The notes: generated from the sequence alone by a model not told the origin. A stretch of 64,000 nucleotides of DNA from an uncultured Eubacterium sp. (GCA_948470065.1 CAOKNO010000004.1:1-64000), one strand, 5' to 3'; positions 17,659-27,135 are shown, counted from the first letter of the stretch. A program made the numbers and translations.

Positions 17659-18712
17659 GGACAGATATGTAGCATACGTTGGGACGTACACCCATGGAAG
17701 CAGCGTGGGGATCCATATCTACGACGTAGATGTAGAAAAAGGGGATATGAAGGAGCGCAAGGTAGTCCCTATCAGCAATCCTTCCCATCTGACCGTTTCT
17801 GCAAATGGGAGGTTTCTGTATTCGATTGCAGACGAAGGGGTTGCAGCGTTCCGGATTGGCCCGGATGGCGATCTGAACATGATAAACCAGAAGTGGATTG
17901 GCGGGATGCGCGGATGTTTTGTTGATGTGGATAAACAGAACCGTTATCTGTTTGTAGGCGGGTATCATGATGGGCGCGTTTCCATGATGCGCCTGAACGA
18001 AGACGGCAGCATTGGTGAGATTGCCGATGGGATTTTCCACACTGGCATGGGGCGGAGCATTGCGGAACGCAATTACAGGCCTCATGTGAACTGCGTAAGG
18101 CTGACGCCGATGCAGAAGTATCTCTGCGCCGTAGACGGGGGCTTGGATCAGGTGAAGATTTACTGGATTGATTATGAACGTGGGAAGCTTAAGATTGCAG
18201 ATATCCTGCGCGGCCATTTGGAGTCTTCCCCACGGATGATACGCTTCAGCAAGGATGGGAAATATGCTTATGTGCTCTGTGAGGAAAGCAACGATATCGA
18301 CGTATACCATTATGAATGCGCCCCCCATGGCCCGTTGTTTGAAAAAATACAGAACATCCCAACCGTAAGCGAAGCGGAAAGGCGTAACTGTGGCGCCTCA
18401 GATATTGAAGTCAGCGAGGATGGGAAATATTTGTTCTGCTCAAACGCCGGGGTAAATTCCGTAGTCATTTATACGATTGACCAGGAGAATGGGCATTTGG
18501 CTTACATGTGCGCATCTACAATCAGTGGGGATTACCCAAAGACCATTGCGATTTTCCCGGACAGCAAGCATTTTGTAAGCTTGAACCATGATACGAATGA
18601 AATAACCACGTTTAAAGTGGATTATGAGAATAAGTATTTCTTGATGGATCACAGGCCGATTTCTATCGATCAGCCGAATTGCATCCGGATCCACAAGCTG
18701 GTAAAGCAATAA
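17651..18712 (+). CDS. Lactonase family seven-bladed beta-propeller protein
   Basis: A 353-residue member of the 6-phosphogluconolactonase (YbhE/YkgB)-like family. YVGTYTHGSSVGIHIYDVD at the N terminus is typical of blade 1. The repeated SKDGKYAYVLCE and SEDGKYLFCSNAG stretches are later blade motifs, and NHDTNEITTFKVD closes the propeller. It may hydrolyse 6-phosphogluconolactone, but several relatives have other or unknown substrates. The start overlaps the trhP stop by 8 bp and has AGGAGG upstream, so it is translationally coupled to the operon. A terminator follows. Confidence 0.84.
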   Translation: MNEDRYVAYVGTYTHGSSVGIHIYDVDVEKGDMKERKVVPISNPSHLTVSANGRFLYSIADEGVAAFRIGPDGDLNMINQKWIGGMRGCFVDVDKQNRYLFVGGYHDGRVSMMRLNEDGSIGEIADGIFHTGMGRSIAERNYRPHVNCVRLTPMQKYLCAVDGGLDQVKIYWIDYERGKLKIADILRGHLESSPRMIRFSKDGKYAYVLCEESNDIDVYHYECAPHGPLFEKIQNIPTVSEAERRNCGASDIEVSEDGKYLFCSNAGVNSVVIYTIDQENGHLAYMCASTISGDYPKTIAIFPDSKHFVSLNHDTNEITTFKVDYENKYFLMDHRPISIDQPNCIRIHKLVKQ

Positions 18713-18738
18713 ACAAACACAAGGAATGAATGCAGAAG

Positions 18739-18780
18739 CCGCCGCATTGATGAAATCATTAATGCGGCGGTAGTTTTTTA
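18739..18780 (+). terminator. Intrinsic terminator of the ireB-lactonase operon
   Basis: A 10-bp perfect stem pairs CCGCCGCATT (18739-18748) with AATGCGGCGG (18761-18770), followed by TAGTTTTTTA. It lies 27 bp after the lactonase stop. Confidence 0.88.
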
Positions 18781-18788
18781 TTTATGTA

Positions 18789-18816
18789 TTGACATTTTTT
18801 GTATTCTCAGTATAAT
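18789..18816 (+). promoter_or_regulatory. Sigma-A promoter for the cupin regulator / pot operon
   Basis: TTGACA (18789-18794), 16 bp, TATAAT (18811-18816), immediately after the preceding terminator. It yields a leader of about 140 nt before the chosen start at 18961. Confidence 0.78.
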
Positions 18817-18960
18817 AGAGTTTGTTTACGATTATTAAACGGAAAATATATTATTAGCTTTATCTCTTTCTCTGTGGCCCGGGTTATTTATTCCCGCGAG
18901 GGTATGTGCGGATATTTGACAGATGCTGCGGGGAAGCTGGCTTTGGAAAGGAAGGCATCT

Positions 18961-19494
18961 ATGGACATTGGGCATCGTATGAAGGAACTTCGCATCCAGT
19001 ATGGGCTGACACAGCAGGAACTGGCTGACCGCAGCGAGCTTTCCAAGGGTTTTATTTCCCAGTTGGAACGTAACCTTACCTCGCCTTCGATCGGCACGCT
19101 TTTGGATATTATCCAATGCCTGGGGACAACCCCGGCAGAGTTTTTTGCAGATCAAGAGCCAGAGCAGGTAGTGTTCCGGCAGGAAGATTATTTTATGAAG
19201 GAGAAGGAAGAAAGCGCCGTCAAATGGGTGATCCCAAATGCACAGAAGAATGCCATGGAGCCGGTGCTGATGACATTGGCGCCCCATGGTTCGTCAGACG
19301 TCCACCTTCCTCATGAAGCGGAGGAATTTGGGTATGTGCTGAAGGGTTCCATCCGGCTGAATTACGGTTCCTCTTCTTATGTTGTAAGGCAGGGGGAGTC
19401 TTTTTATTTTGATGCGGGGAAGAAGCATTCCATTGAGAATAGCGGGAACAGGGAGGCAGTTGTTTTGTGGGTTTCCACACCCCCCAGTTTTTAG
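18961..19494 (+). CDS. XRE-family regulator with C-terminal cupin domain
   Basis: A 177-residue protein with an N-terminal helix-turn-helix (about residues 5-60, with LTQQELADRSELSKGFISQL) and a C-terminal cupin (about 100-175, PHEAEEFGYVLKGSIRLNYG and KKHSIENSG with the metal-type His). This architecture (PuuR/YdcN-like) is common for regulators of polyamine and amino-acid genes. It lies 12 bp upstream of potA and shares its promoter, so it probably senses a polyamine-related ligand and controls potABCD. The frame is open back to 18799, but that region overlaps the promoter. Confidence 0.9.
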   Translation: MDIGHRMKELRIQYGLTQQELADRSELSKGFISQLERNLTSPSIGTLLDIIQCLGTTPAEFFADQEPEQVVFRQEDYFMKEKEESAVKWVIPNAQKNAMEPVLMTLAPHGSSDVHLPHEAEEFGYVLKGSIRLNYGSSSYVVRQGESFYFDAGKKHSIENSGNREAVVLWVSTPPSF

Positions 19495-19506
19495 GAGGAG
19501 TGTCTA

Positions 19507-20580
19507 ATGAGCAAACGTTTGATTGATTTACAGCATATTTCCAAGTCCTTTGGCGGGCAGTTGGTGCTAGACGATTTAAGCTTATACATCAGGGAGAATG
19601 AGTTTCTGACCTTGTTAGGGCCGTCGGGCTGTGGTAAGACTACGACGCTGCGGATTATCGGCGGGTTTGAGCTGCCGGATCAAGGCAGCGTGATGTTCGA
19701 CGGGAAGGACATCACAAATCTTGCCCCGAACGAGCGTCAGTTGAATACGGTATTCCAGAAGTACGCATTGTTCCCGCATATGTCCATTGCGGAAAATATT
19801 GCGTTCGGTCTGAAGATTAAAAAGAGGAGCAAAGACTATATTGCAGATAAAATCAAATATGCGCTGCGCCTTGTGAACCTGGACGGCTTTGAAAAGCGTA
19901 CCGTGGATTCCTTAAGCGGCGGCCAGCAGCAGAGGATTGCCATTGCCAGGGCGATTGTCAATGAGCCGAAGGTGCTGCTGTTGGACGAGCCGCTGGGGGC
20001 GCTGGACTTAAAGCTGCGGCAGGATATGCAGTACGAATTGATCCGGCTGAAAAATGAACTTGGCATTACGTTTATCTATGTGACGCACGATCAGGAGGAA
20101 GCATTGACCATGTCGGATACGATTGTCGTGATGAACCAGGGGTATATCCAGCAGATTGGGACGCCTGAGGATATCTACAATGAGCCGACGAATGCGTTTG
20201 TGGCGGATTTTATTGGAGAGAGTAATATCATAGATGGCATTATGTTAGAGGATCGCCTTGTGGAGATTTTTGGAGTGAAGTTCCCTTGTGTGGACGAAGG
20301 GTTTGGTAAGAAACGCCCAGTAGACGTTGTGATACGTCCAGAAGACGTGGAACTTGTCGCACCAGAGGACGGGATGATCGAAGGAGACGTCACTTCTTTG
20401 ATCTTTAAGGGGGTTCATTGGGAAATCGACGTCGTTGCAAACGGTTATGAATGGCTTGTGCAGACCACCCAGATGCATCCAGTCGGTTCCCATGTGGGGA
20501 TCCGGGTAGCCCCATATAACATACAGATTATGAATAAACCCGAATCTAGTGATGAAAGGGCGGTGGTATTGGATGCGTAA
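19507..20580 (+). CDS. potA: Spermidine/putrescine ABC transporter ATP-binding protein
   Basis: A 357-residue ATPase energising polyamine uptake. Walker [10 protein letters not shown] (about residue 39), signature [14 protein letters not shown], Walker [11 protein letters not shown] and the H-loop [10 protein letters not shown] are present. A C-terminal TOBE-type domain (about 240-350) follows, as in PotA/MalK ATPases. GGAGGAG lies just upstream of the start. Its 3' end overlaps potB by 8 bp. Confidence 0.93.
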   Translation: MSKRLIDLQHISKSFGGQLVLDDLSLYIRENEFLTLLGPSGCGKTTTLRIIGGFELPDQGSVMFDGKDITNLAPNERQLNTVFQKYALFPHMSIAENIAFGLKIKKRSKDYIADKIKYALRLVNLDGFEKRTVDSLSGGQQQRIAIARAIVNEPKVLLLDEPLGALDLKLRQDMQYELIRLKNELGITFIYVTHDQEEALTMSDTIVVMNQGYIQQIGTPEDIYNEPTNAFVADFIGESNIIDGIMLEDRLVEIFGVKFPCVDEGFGKKRPVDVVIRPEDVELVAPEDGMIEGDVTSLIFKGVHWEIDVVANGYEWLVQTTQMHPVGSHVGIRVAPYNIQIMNKPESSDERAVVLDA

Positions 20581-21394
20581 TCTAAGACGCCAGCTTTTGG
20601 CAGGCCCTTACCTTGTGTGGATGGCAGGATTTATCTTGCTCCCGGTAGTTTTGATCCTATACTATGCGTTTACTACGACAAGCGGCCAGGTTACCCTATT
20701 CAACGTAACGTCCATTACGGCCTCTGTCCATATGAAATCATTGCTCCTTTCCCTGAAGCTGGCGTTCGCCTGTACGGTGATCTGCCTGGCGCTTTCTTAT
20801 CCGCTTGCGATGATTTTAAACAACAAGAAGGAGAAACGGCAGGGGTTTATCGTGTTTATTTTCATCCTGCCAATGTGGATGAATTTCATGCTGCGTATCC
20901 TAGCCTGGAAAATGCTCTTGTCAAACAACGGCGTAATCAACTCGGCGCTTGAGGTGTTTGGGCTGCCAGGGCTTGACGTTTTAAATACCCCGTCTGCCGT
21001 GGTGTTCTGTATGGTATACGATTTCCTGCCGTTTATGATACTTCCTATCTACAATGCAATGTCGAAGATTGAAGGGGATATCATTGAAGCGGCAAAGGAT
21101 TTGGGCGCTGGGAACCTTACCATCTTTTTTAAGATTATTGTACCTCTGACGATGTCGGGGGTAATCAGCGGGATTATTATGGTATTCGTGCCTGCGCTGA
21201 CTTCTTTTGCAATTTCTGATTTGCTCGGCGGCGGGAAGGTGCTTTTGATTGGGAATGTCATTGAGCAGGCGTTTATGCAGGAATATAACTGGAACCTTGG
21301 ATCTGGCCTTTCGGTCGTGCTGATGGTTTTTGTCATTGTAAGCATGGCGCTTATGAATGCCCATGGTGAAGAAGGGGGGGCGGGCGTATGGTAA
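20573..21394 (+). CDS. potB: Spermidine/putrescine ABC transporter permease
   Basis: A 273-residue inner membrane permease with about six hydrophobic segments (first [20 protein letters not shown]). The cytoplasmic EAA loop reads [20 protein letters not shown], as in PotB. An alternative start at 20549 adds eight residues inside potA; ATG 20573 was preferred because it follows GGCGGTGG and matches family N termini. It overlaps potA and potC at its two ends, indicating translational coupling. Confidence 0.92.
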   Translation: MRNLRRQLLAGPYLVWMAGFILLPVVLILYYAFTTTSGQVTLFNVTSITASVHMKSLLLSLKLAFACTVICLALSYPLAMILNNKKEKRQGFIVFIFILPMWMNFMLRILAWKMLLSNNGVINSALEVFGLPGLDVLNTPSAVVFCMVYDFLPFMILPIYNAMSKIEGDIIEAAKDLGAGNLTIFFKIIVPLTMSGVISGIIMVFVPALTSFAISDLLGGGKVLLIGNVIEQAFMQEYNWNLGSGLSVVLMVFVIVSMALMNAHGEEGGAGVW

Positions 21395-22170
21395 AAAAAT
21401 CGGCGGAACGGGTCTATTTATCTTTGATTTTCCTATTCCTGTACCTGCCCATTCTGGTATTGATTGTGCTGTCGTTTAATGATTCCAAGTCAAAGGTCCA
21501 ATGGGGAGGGTTTACGCTGCGCTGGTATCAGGAATTGTTTTCTAGCGATTCCATGATGGAAGCCTTTGGCACGACGATCTTTATTGCCCTAGGATCTGCG
21601 CTGGCCGCCACGCTGCTTGGCACGTTGGCGGCGTTGGGCATTGACGCTATGAAAAAACGCGGGCAGGCCATTATGATAGGCGCGACGAATATCCCTTTGC
21701 TGAATGCGGATATTGTCACCGGGATTTCCATGATGCTGCTGTTTGTACGGTTTATGCGCCTTGGTATGATGACGGTGATGATTGCGCATATTACCTTTAA
21801 TATCCCATACGTGATTTTGAACGTGCTGCCAAAGCTTAAGCAGAGCAACCGCACGACGTATGAAGCAGCTTTGGATCTTGGCGCGACGCCGTTTTATGCT
21901 TTTTATAAAATTATCTGGCCGCAGATACGTCCTGGCGTATTCTCAGGCTTTTTGATGGCTATGACAATGTCGCTGGATGATTTTTCCGTCACTTATTTTA
22001 CCAAAGGCGCAGGTATCAATACCTTGTCTACGATGATTTATACAGAAATGCGCAAGGGGATCCGCCCGGAGATGTATGCGTTGTCTACCATCCTGTTTTT
22101 AATTGCGCTGGCGCTTTTGCTGTTTATGAATTTCGGGCCATCGGCCAGACGGCAGGCAGGACAAAGCTAA
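21388..22170 (+). CDS. potC: Spermidine/putrescine ABC transporter permease
   Basis: A 260-residue second permease subunit: VYLSLIFLFLYLPILVLIVL as TM1 and an EAA loop EAALDLGATPFYAFYKIIWP. The start overlaps the potB stop by 7 bp. After its stop there is a 263-bp gap, unusual within a transporter operon, filled by a long palindromic repeat before potD. Confidence 0.92.
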   Translation: MVKKSAERVYLSLIFLFLYLPILVLIVLSFNDSKSKVQWGGFTLRWYQELFSSDSMMEAFGTTIFIALGSALAATLLGTLAALGIDAMKKRGQAIMIGATNIPLLNADIVTGISMMLLFVRFMRLGMMTVMIAHITFNIPYVILNVLPKLKQSNRTTYEAALDLGATPFYAFYKIIWPQIRPGVFSGFLMAMTMSLDDFSVTYFTKGAGINTLSTMIYTEMRKGIRPEMYALSTILFLIALALLLFMNFGPSARRQAGQS

Positions 22171-22246
22171 ATGGAAAAGCGGCAATTGGGCTAGTTTGGA
22201 TTCAATTGGCCAGCCGTATAGTATGCAGAAAACGTTTCGCAAACGC

Positions 22247-22418
22247 CTATAGTAATTAGTAGGCGATTGCAAAACGCCCTTTCTAGAAACAGCGGATGTA
22301 CAATCTGTACAAAAAAAGGGCGACTTGCGACGGCATCTGGAGCCCGCTTTTGTATGGATTGTACAGACGTGTCTGTCCCAGAGAGGGTTTCGCAATTACC
22401 TAATAGTAATTAGGATAG
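22247..22418. repeat. Palindromic dispersed element, copy 1 (full length)
   Basis: About 172 bp that folds almost end to end. The outer arms pair 22247-22283 with 22381-22418 imperfectly (CTAT..TAATTA at the tips). The inner arms pair TGTACAATC 22297-22305 with GATTGTACA 22357-22365, TACAAAA 22308-22314 with TTTTGTA 22348-22354, and GGGC 22318-22321 with GCCC 22342-22345, leaving a 20-nt loop. The core 22260-22377 recurs at 56900-57016 with about six mismatches and one gap. The element ends one base short of the potD ribosome binding site. Confidence 0.85.
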
Positions 22419-22433
22419 AAAGGAGTCTTCAGA

Positions 22434-23492
22434 ATGAGAAAAGCGCTATTTCAAACGGGGGTATCTCTGGTTATGGCGGCATTTTTCTTCCTTTCTGGAT
22501 GCGGCGGGAAGGATCAGGAAAATACCTTGACCGTATTGAACTATGGCAAATATTTAGAGCCGGAAGTCATTGCTATGTTTGAAGAAGAAACCGGGATCCA
22601 GGTAGAATATGAGGAATACGTCACGCCGGAGAATATGTATACGAAATACCGCGCAGGGGCGATTGACTATGATTTGATCTGCACGTCGGATTATATGGTG
22701 GAAAAGCTGATCCAGGAGGGCGAGGTGTTGGAGATGGATTATAACAATATCCCGTATGCAGAAAACCTGGATCCGGTGTACTTTGATTTTTCCAAGTCCT
22801 TTGATCCGGAAAACAAATATTCTATGCCATATTTTTTTGGGACGGTCGGCATCTTATACAACAAGGAAATGGTGGATGAATCCAAGGTCAATTCATGGGA
22901 AATCTTGTGGGATGAAGCGTATTCTGGGAAAATCATTATGGCGGATTCTGTCCGGGATTCGTTTATGGTGGCACTGAAAATCCTGGGCTATTCGCTGAAT
23001 ACGACGGACAAGGATCAATGGAAGGAGGCGCAGGAGCTGCTGATCAAGCAGAAGCCTCTGGTGTATTCCTACCTAGTAGACGAAGCCCAGGATGAGATGA
23101 TCGCTGAGAATGCGGCTATGGCAGTCGTCTATTCCGGGGAAGCCGGATACGCGCTGGAATTTAATGAAAACCTGGCGTTTTCTGTCCCAGAAGAAGGTTC
23201 GAATATGTGGATTGATTCGTGGTTTATCCCAAAGACGGCGAAGCACAAGGAAAATGCAGAGAAATTCCTGGATTTCCTCTGCAGGGAAGATGTTTCTATG
23301 ATGAATTTTGATTATGTCTATTATGCTACGCCGAACAAGAAGACAAAGGAAGCGTTGGATCCAGAGCTCCAGCAAAGCCCTACGATTTTCCCACCGACGG
23401 AAGTGCTTGAGAATTGCGAGGTGCTAAAGCCGTTAGACGATGAATCCAACACGAACCTAAGCATTTTGTGGAAGGAAATAAAATCTGTGTGA
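22434..23492 (+). CDS. potD: Spermidine/putrescine-binding lipoprotein
   Basis: A 352-residue periplasmic-type binding protein anchored as a lipoprotein: signal peptide with lipobox LSGC, Cys23. TVLNYGKYLEPEVIAMFEEE is the typical PotD/PotF opening, and the acidic and aromatic ligand pocket residues appear in YEEYVTPENMYTKY and in DYDLICTSDYMVEKL. AAAGGAG (22419-22425) precedes ATG 22434, directly after the palindromic element. A terminator follows the gene. Confidence 0.92.
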   Translation: MRKALFQTGVSLVMAAFFFLSGCGGKDQENTLTVLNYGKYLEPEVIAMFEEETGIQVEYEEYVTPENMYTKYRAGAIDYDLICTSDYMVEKLIQEGEVLEMDYNNIPYAENLDPVYFDFSKSFDPENKYSMPYFFGTVGILYNKEMVDESKVNSWEILWDEAYSGKIIMADSVRDSFMVALKILGYSLNTTDKDQWKEAQELLIKQKPLVYSYLVDEAQDEMIAENAAMAVVYSGEAGYALEFNENLAFSVPEEGSNMWIDSWFIPKTAKHKENAEKFLDFLCREDVSMMNFDYVYYATPNKKTKEALDPELQQSPTIFPPTEVLENCEVLKPLDDESNTNLSILWKEIKSV

Positions 23493-23540
23493 ATTTACGG
23501 GTTTTCCTTGCATTTTCGGACTGGATATGATAGAGTAAGA

Positions 23541-23567
23541 CCCACACAGCACGATGTGTGGGTTTTT
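23541..23567 (+). terminator. Intrinsic terminator after potD
   Basis: CCCACACA (23541-23548) pairs perfectly with TGTGTGGG (23555-23562) across a 6-nt loop, followed by TTTTT. It closes the pot operon and lies about 50 bp before the DUF5688 gene. Confidence 0.85.
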
Positions 23568-23617
23568 CCATACAAGGTATGGCCTCCCGACTGCCAGCAC
23601 AGCGCAGGAGGTATTTT

Positions 23618-24529
23618 ATGACATATGAAGCATTTAAGAAGAAGCTGGTGCAGCAGCTTGAAGGACAGTTCCCTGCCGGGACGTGCATTTCTATCCGGCA
23701 GTTCCCACATAACAACCATGTCGTCTTAGACGGGCTTACCGTATTAGAGCCTGGCAGCAATATTTCCCCTACGATTTATCTCAACCATTATTTTACAAAG
23801 TACCAGGAAGGCCTTGCATTCCCTGAGATCGAAACGCAGATCCTTGGCTATTACTACAGCCACCGGACGTTACGGCAGGTGGATACGTCTTTTTTTACCC
23901 GGTTTGAACAGGTGAGCCCCAGGATTGCCTATAAACTGATCCATTATGGGAAAAATAAGGAACTTCTAGAAGAAGTCCCCTATATCCCGTACTTAGATCT
24001 TGCGCTAGTCTTTTATTGCCTGTTACAGGAAACGCCTTATGGAAATGCTTCTATCCTGGTGCGCCAGGAGCATTTGGAGTATTGGAAGGTATCAAAGGAA
24101 GAATTGTTTGCAGTTGCCCAAAGGAATACGCCGAAGCTGCTACCAGCTTGCTGCGAGTCCTTGGCGGATTTGATTTTACCAGTTCTAAAGGAACTTCCAG
24201 AAGGGCTGGACGGGCTTGACAAGGAATTTTTGGAGTCGGAATCCGTCCCCATGTATGTCCTGACAAACCGCTGGCGGCTGGATGGAGCCTGCTGTATGCT
24301 ATACCCTGGCGTTTTGGCACAGACGGCGGAGCGCTTAGGCGGCAGCCTCTATCTCCTTCCCAGCAGTATCCATGAGGTCATTGTCATCCCGGTTTCTGCC
24401 GCTGGGGATCCCAAGGAGCTTACAGGGATTGTACGGGAAATCAATCTCACGGAAGTCCTTCCTGAGGAAGTGCTCTCTGACCAGGTTTACTGCTACGACA
24501 GGGAATCCGGCCAGTTGGCGTTGGCATAG
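23618..24529 (+). CDS. DUF5688 family protein
   Basis: A 303-residue cytoplasmic protein of a family found mainly in Lachnospiraceae and annotated only as DUF5688. It opens MTYEAFKKKLVQQLEGQ and has no signal or membrane segment. The middle carries NHYFTKYQEGLAFPEI and a YSHRTLRQVD region; the C-terminal half, with YVLTNRWRLDGACCMLYPG, recalls a conserved barrel or sandwich fold. AGGAGG precedes ATG 23618; the upstream open frame to 23558 crosses the terminator. Function unknown. It converges on glgA with only 42 bp between stops. Confidence 0.78.
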   Translation: MTYEAFKKKLVQQLEGQFPAGTCISIRQFPHNNHVVLDGLTVLEPGSNISPTIYLNHYFTKYQEGLAFPEIETQILGYYYSHRTLRQVDTSFFTRFEQVSPRIAYKLIHYGKNKELLEEVPYIPYLDLALVFYCLLQETPYGNASILVRQEHLEYWKVSKEELFAVAQRNTPKLLPACCESLADLILPVLKELPEGLDGLDKEFLESESVPMYVLTNRWRLDGACCMLYPGVLAQTAERLGGSLYLLPSSIHEVIVIPVSAAGDPKELTGIVREINLTEVLPEEVLSDQVYCYDRESGQLALA

Positions 24530-24571
24530 CCCGGCCTTGGGATACGATCCTGCCTGCGCCAGCTTCATCGT

Positions 24572-26011
24572 TCAGTTTATTAGATCCAGGTATAAGGCTT
24601 CGTATTTTGCGGCGGAATTTTGCCAGGAATGGTCGGAGTCCATACAACGTTTTATCATGTTCTTCCATTCTTCCGGCGTGTCCTGGTATACAGTATGGGC
24701 GTATCGGATAATGGACAGCATTTCCACAGCGTCGTAATTTGCAAAGCTAAAGCCGGTCCCGGTATGCCAGATTTCGTTGTAAGCTTCTACGGTGTCTTTG
24801 AGCCCCCCGGTTTCACGGACTATGGGGATGGTGCCATAACGCATACTGATAAGCTGGCTTAAACCGCAGGGTTCAAATTGGGACGGCATTAAGAATGCAT
24901 CAGCGCCAGCATATATTTTGTGGGCGGACTCTTCGCTGTATGTAATCAGGGCGGATATCTGTCCAGGGTATTTTCCGGCAAAATATAGGAAGGACTCCTG
25001 GTAGCGTGGTTCTCCGGCGCCTAGTATGGCTACTTGTACAGGGAGCGTCTGCAGCATCTCTTCCATGATATAGTTCACGAGATCGAATCCTTTTTGTTCC
25101 GTCAGGCGGGATACAATCCCGATTACCATTGCGGATGGATCTACGGTAAGCCCCAGTTCTTTTTGCAGGTTCTTCTTGTTCTGTTTCTTGCGGGCTATGC
25201 TTTTTACGCTGTAGTGTGAAGCCAGGTATGGATCCGTCCGCGGGTTGTATACGTCATAGTCAATCCCATTCACAATCCCGGCGAGCTTGCCAGATACCTG
25301 GCGCATCACGCCGTCGAGCCCTTCTCCGCCAGCCTGCTGCTGGATTTCCGCAGCGTACGTTTCACTGACGGTAGTGACCCGGTCTGCATATAAGATGCCT
25401 GCTTTCAGGAAGTTGCTCTCTTTGTATGCTTCCATAGCCCCATAACGGCATCCTGCGGGAAGATCCTTACAGTTTTCGATATCGTCGATCTTCCATCTCC
25501 CCTGGAATTTCTGGTTGTGGATGGTCAGGACGGTCTTGGTGTGTTGGTAGAAGCCGTCGTTTTGATAGAACTCTTTTAGGAAGACTGGGATCAGAGCAGC
25601 CTGCCAGTCGTGACAGTGCAGGACGTCAGGGGCAAACCCAAGCTTCGGCAGGATTGCCAGTACTGCCCTGGAGAAAAAGGCAAATTTGTTGACGTCCTCG
25701 TATATCTGGTGGTAGGGGCTGTCCCCGGCAAAATAATGCCGGTTGTCTAGAAAGTAATAGCGGATCCCGTCCGCCATAGCTTCGTAGACGCCTATGTATT
25801 CCTGCCCCCTTGGCATATCGGCGTAGCATTCTGTGACATATACCATGGTATGCTTGAGAGGTTCTGGGATACATAGGTAGTTAGGCAGGATGACCCGGAC
25901 GTCGAAGATCTTTTTATCCAGGTATTTCGGCAATGCCCCTACGACGTCCGCCAAGCCTCCCGTTTTTATAAAAGGATTTCCTTCTGATGCTGCGAAAAGT
26001 ATTTTTTTCAT
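24572..26011 (-). CDS. glgA: Glycogen synthase
   Basis: A 479-residue GT5 glycosyltransferase that extends alpha-1,4-glucan from ADP-glucose. The KTGGLADVVGALP motif near residue 16 binds the ADP moiety. HCHDWQAALIPVFL, TIHNQKFQG, NGIDYDVYNP and the C-terminal SQFEPCGLSQLISMRYG with GGLKDTVE are all present. AGGAGG precedes the start. It lies 47 bp downstream of spo0A on the same strand, and the two may be co-transcribed; glycogen build-up before sporulation would make sense of that, but no other glg genes are in view. Confidence 0.94.
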   Translation of the reverse strand: MKKILFAASEGNPFIKTGGLADVVGALPKYLDKKIFDVRVILPNYLCIPEPLKHTMVYVTECYADMPRGQEYIGVYEAMADGIRYYFLDNRHYFAGDSPYHQIYEDVNKFAFFSRAVLAILPKLGFAPDVLHCHDWQAALIPVFLKEFYQNDGFYQHTKTVLTIHNQKFQGRWKIDDIENCKDLPAGCRYGAMEAYKESNFLKAGILYADRVTTVSETYAAEIQQQAGGEGLDGVMRQVSGKLAGIVNGIDYDVYNPRTDPYLASHYSVKSIARKKQNKKNLQKELGLTVDPSAMVIGIVSRLTEQKGFDLVNYIMEEMLQTLPVQVAILGAGEPRYQESFLYFAGKYPGQISALITYSEESAHKIYAGADAFLMPSQFEPCGLSQLISMRYGTIPIVRETGGLKDTVEAYNEIWHTGTGFSFANYDAVEMLSIIRYAHTVYQDTPEEWKNMIKRCMDSDHSWQNSAAKYEALYLDLIN

Positions 26012-26039
26012 AAAACAATCAAAGCCTCCTGTAAATTTG

Positions 26040-26057
26040 GGGCTGCAAATGCAGCCC
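26040..26057 (-). terminator. Short hairpin between spo0A and glgA
   Basis: GGGCTGC (26040-26046) and GCAGCCC (26051-26057) form a perfect 7-bp stem with a 4-nt loop, directly after the spo0A stop. Read on the minus strand it is followed by CAAATTTACAGG, not a T-run, so it is more likely an attenuating or mRNA-stabilising hairpin than a full terminator. Confidence 0.45.
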
Positions 26058-26058
26058 T

Positions 26059-26862
26059 TTACTCTCGTGGTTTGTTTTCCAGGCGGATTTTATCTGCAAT
26101 CAAGGCGATAAACTCCGAGTTTGTAGGTTTCCCCTTTCCATTGTGGATGGTGTAGCCAAATAATTTGTCGATGGTATCCATCTTCCCCCTGCTCCATGCC
26201 ACTTCAATGGCGTGGCGGATGGCGCGTTCTACACGGCTGGGGGTTGTCTGGTACTTTTTGGCGATTTCCGGGTACAGGATTTTGGTGATGGAATTAAGCA
26301 TTTCCATATCTGTTACGGACATCAGGATTGCTTCCCTTAAGTATTGGTAGCCTTTGAGATGTGCAGGAACGCCGATTTCGTGGATGATATTGGTGATTTC
26401 ATTTTCCAGATCTTTGCGCTCAGGCTCGGGTTTTATCTCATAGGCGTTGGCCTTTTGCAGCGTGTTTGCCTTGTCCTTTTTCTGACAGGACACAACGTGC
26501 TTTATGCGGTCGATCAGTGCTTTGTTATTGAAGGGTTTCAGGAAATAATAGGATACGTCACGTAAAAATGCATCTTCCATAATTTTAGGCTGCCGAACAG
26601 TGGTAATAATGATAAATGCCGGGCAATTTTTGATATTTTTGTCATTTCGGATTTTATCTACCACTCCCAGACCATCTGATTTTGGCATGACAATATCCAG
26701 GAGTACAACATCTGGTTCCTTCTTTTTTATCAGTTCGTATGCTTCCTCTCCGTCTTTTGCAGTTCCAATTACTTGAAGGCTGTCGTCGTTCCTTACGGCG
26801 TCCCCCAATTGCTTCAGTATCTCTTCGTTGTCGTCTGCGATTGCCACATTTAATTTTTCCAC
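26059..26862 (-). CDS. spo0A: Sporulation master regulator Spo0A
   Basis: A 267-residue response regulator. The receiver domain (1-120) has the acidic pair Asp10/Asp11 and the phosphorylated Asp56 in VVLLDIVMP. The C-terminal sporulation-specific DNA-binding domain (about 150-265) reads [17 protein letters not shown] with the recognition helix and [16 protein letters not shown]. The start is GTG 26862 behind a perfect AGGAGG; the open frame adds eight residues upstream. The usual upstream partner spoIVB is absent. A 0A box and a sigma-A promoter lie upstream, consistent with autoregulation. Confidence 0.95.
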   Translation of the reverse strand: MEKLNVAIADDNEEILKQLGDAVRNDDSLQVIGTAKDGEEAYELIKKKEPDVVLLDIVMPKSDGLGVVDKIRNDKNIKNCPAFIIITTVRQPKIMEDAFLRDVSYYFLKPFNNKALIDRIKHVVSCQKKDKANTLQKANAYEIKPEPERKDLENEITNIIHEIGVPAHLKGYQYLREAILMSVTDMEMLNSITKILYPEIAKKYQTTPSRVERAIRHAIEVAWSRGKMDTIDKLFGYTIHNGKGKPTNSEFIALIADKIRLENKPRE

Positions 26863-26917
26863 GTTATATCCTCCTGTTGTTTGCATGAATAAACCCTCAT
26901 AAAGGCGCCTACTTTGT

Positions 26918-26961
26918 ATTATATCGAATTCATAAATTCCTTCAATGAAAATGTTTCGACA
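26918..26961 (-). promoter_or_regulatory. spo0A promoter with 0A box
   Basis: On the minus strand: TTGAAG (26945-26940), 16 bp, TATAAT (26923-26918), with the exact 0A box TGTCGAA at 26961-26955, 9 bp upstream of the -35. The position suggests direct control by phosphorylated Spo0A. Confidence 0.7.
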
Positions 26962-27135
26962 AACAAGTACCCTTGCTTTTATGATACCACAAACTTTGTC
27001 AGTTTGTGTACTGTTTTTTGGAGAAACAAGGATGTATTTTGGGGTACAAGATGTTGCTGTTGTATTTTGACGAACTTATCAAGATACAGTGTCCGGGGGC
27101 CTGGAAAGAGGCCTAAAACCCTTATTTCGGCAAAT

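Noticed and set aside
18799..18960. 54-residue N-terminal extension of the cupin regulator
   Set aside because: It lies over the -10 region of the promoter and the family normally starts at the helix-turn-helix.
26040..26057. Full intrinsic terminator separating spo0A and glgA
   Set aside because: The hairpin lacks a following T-run on the minus strand, so co-transcription cannot be excluded.
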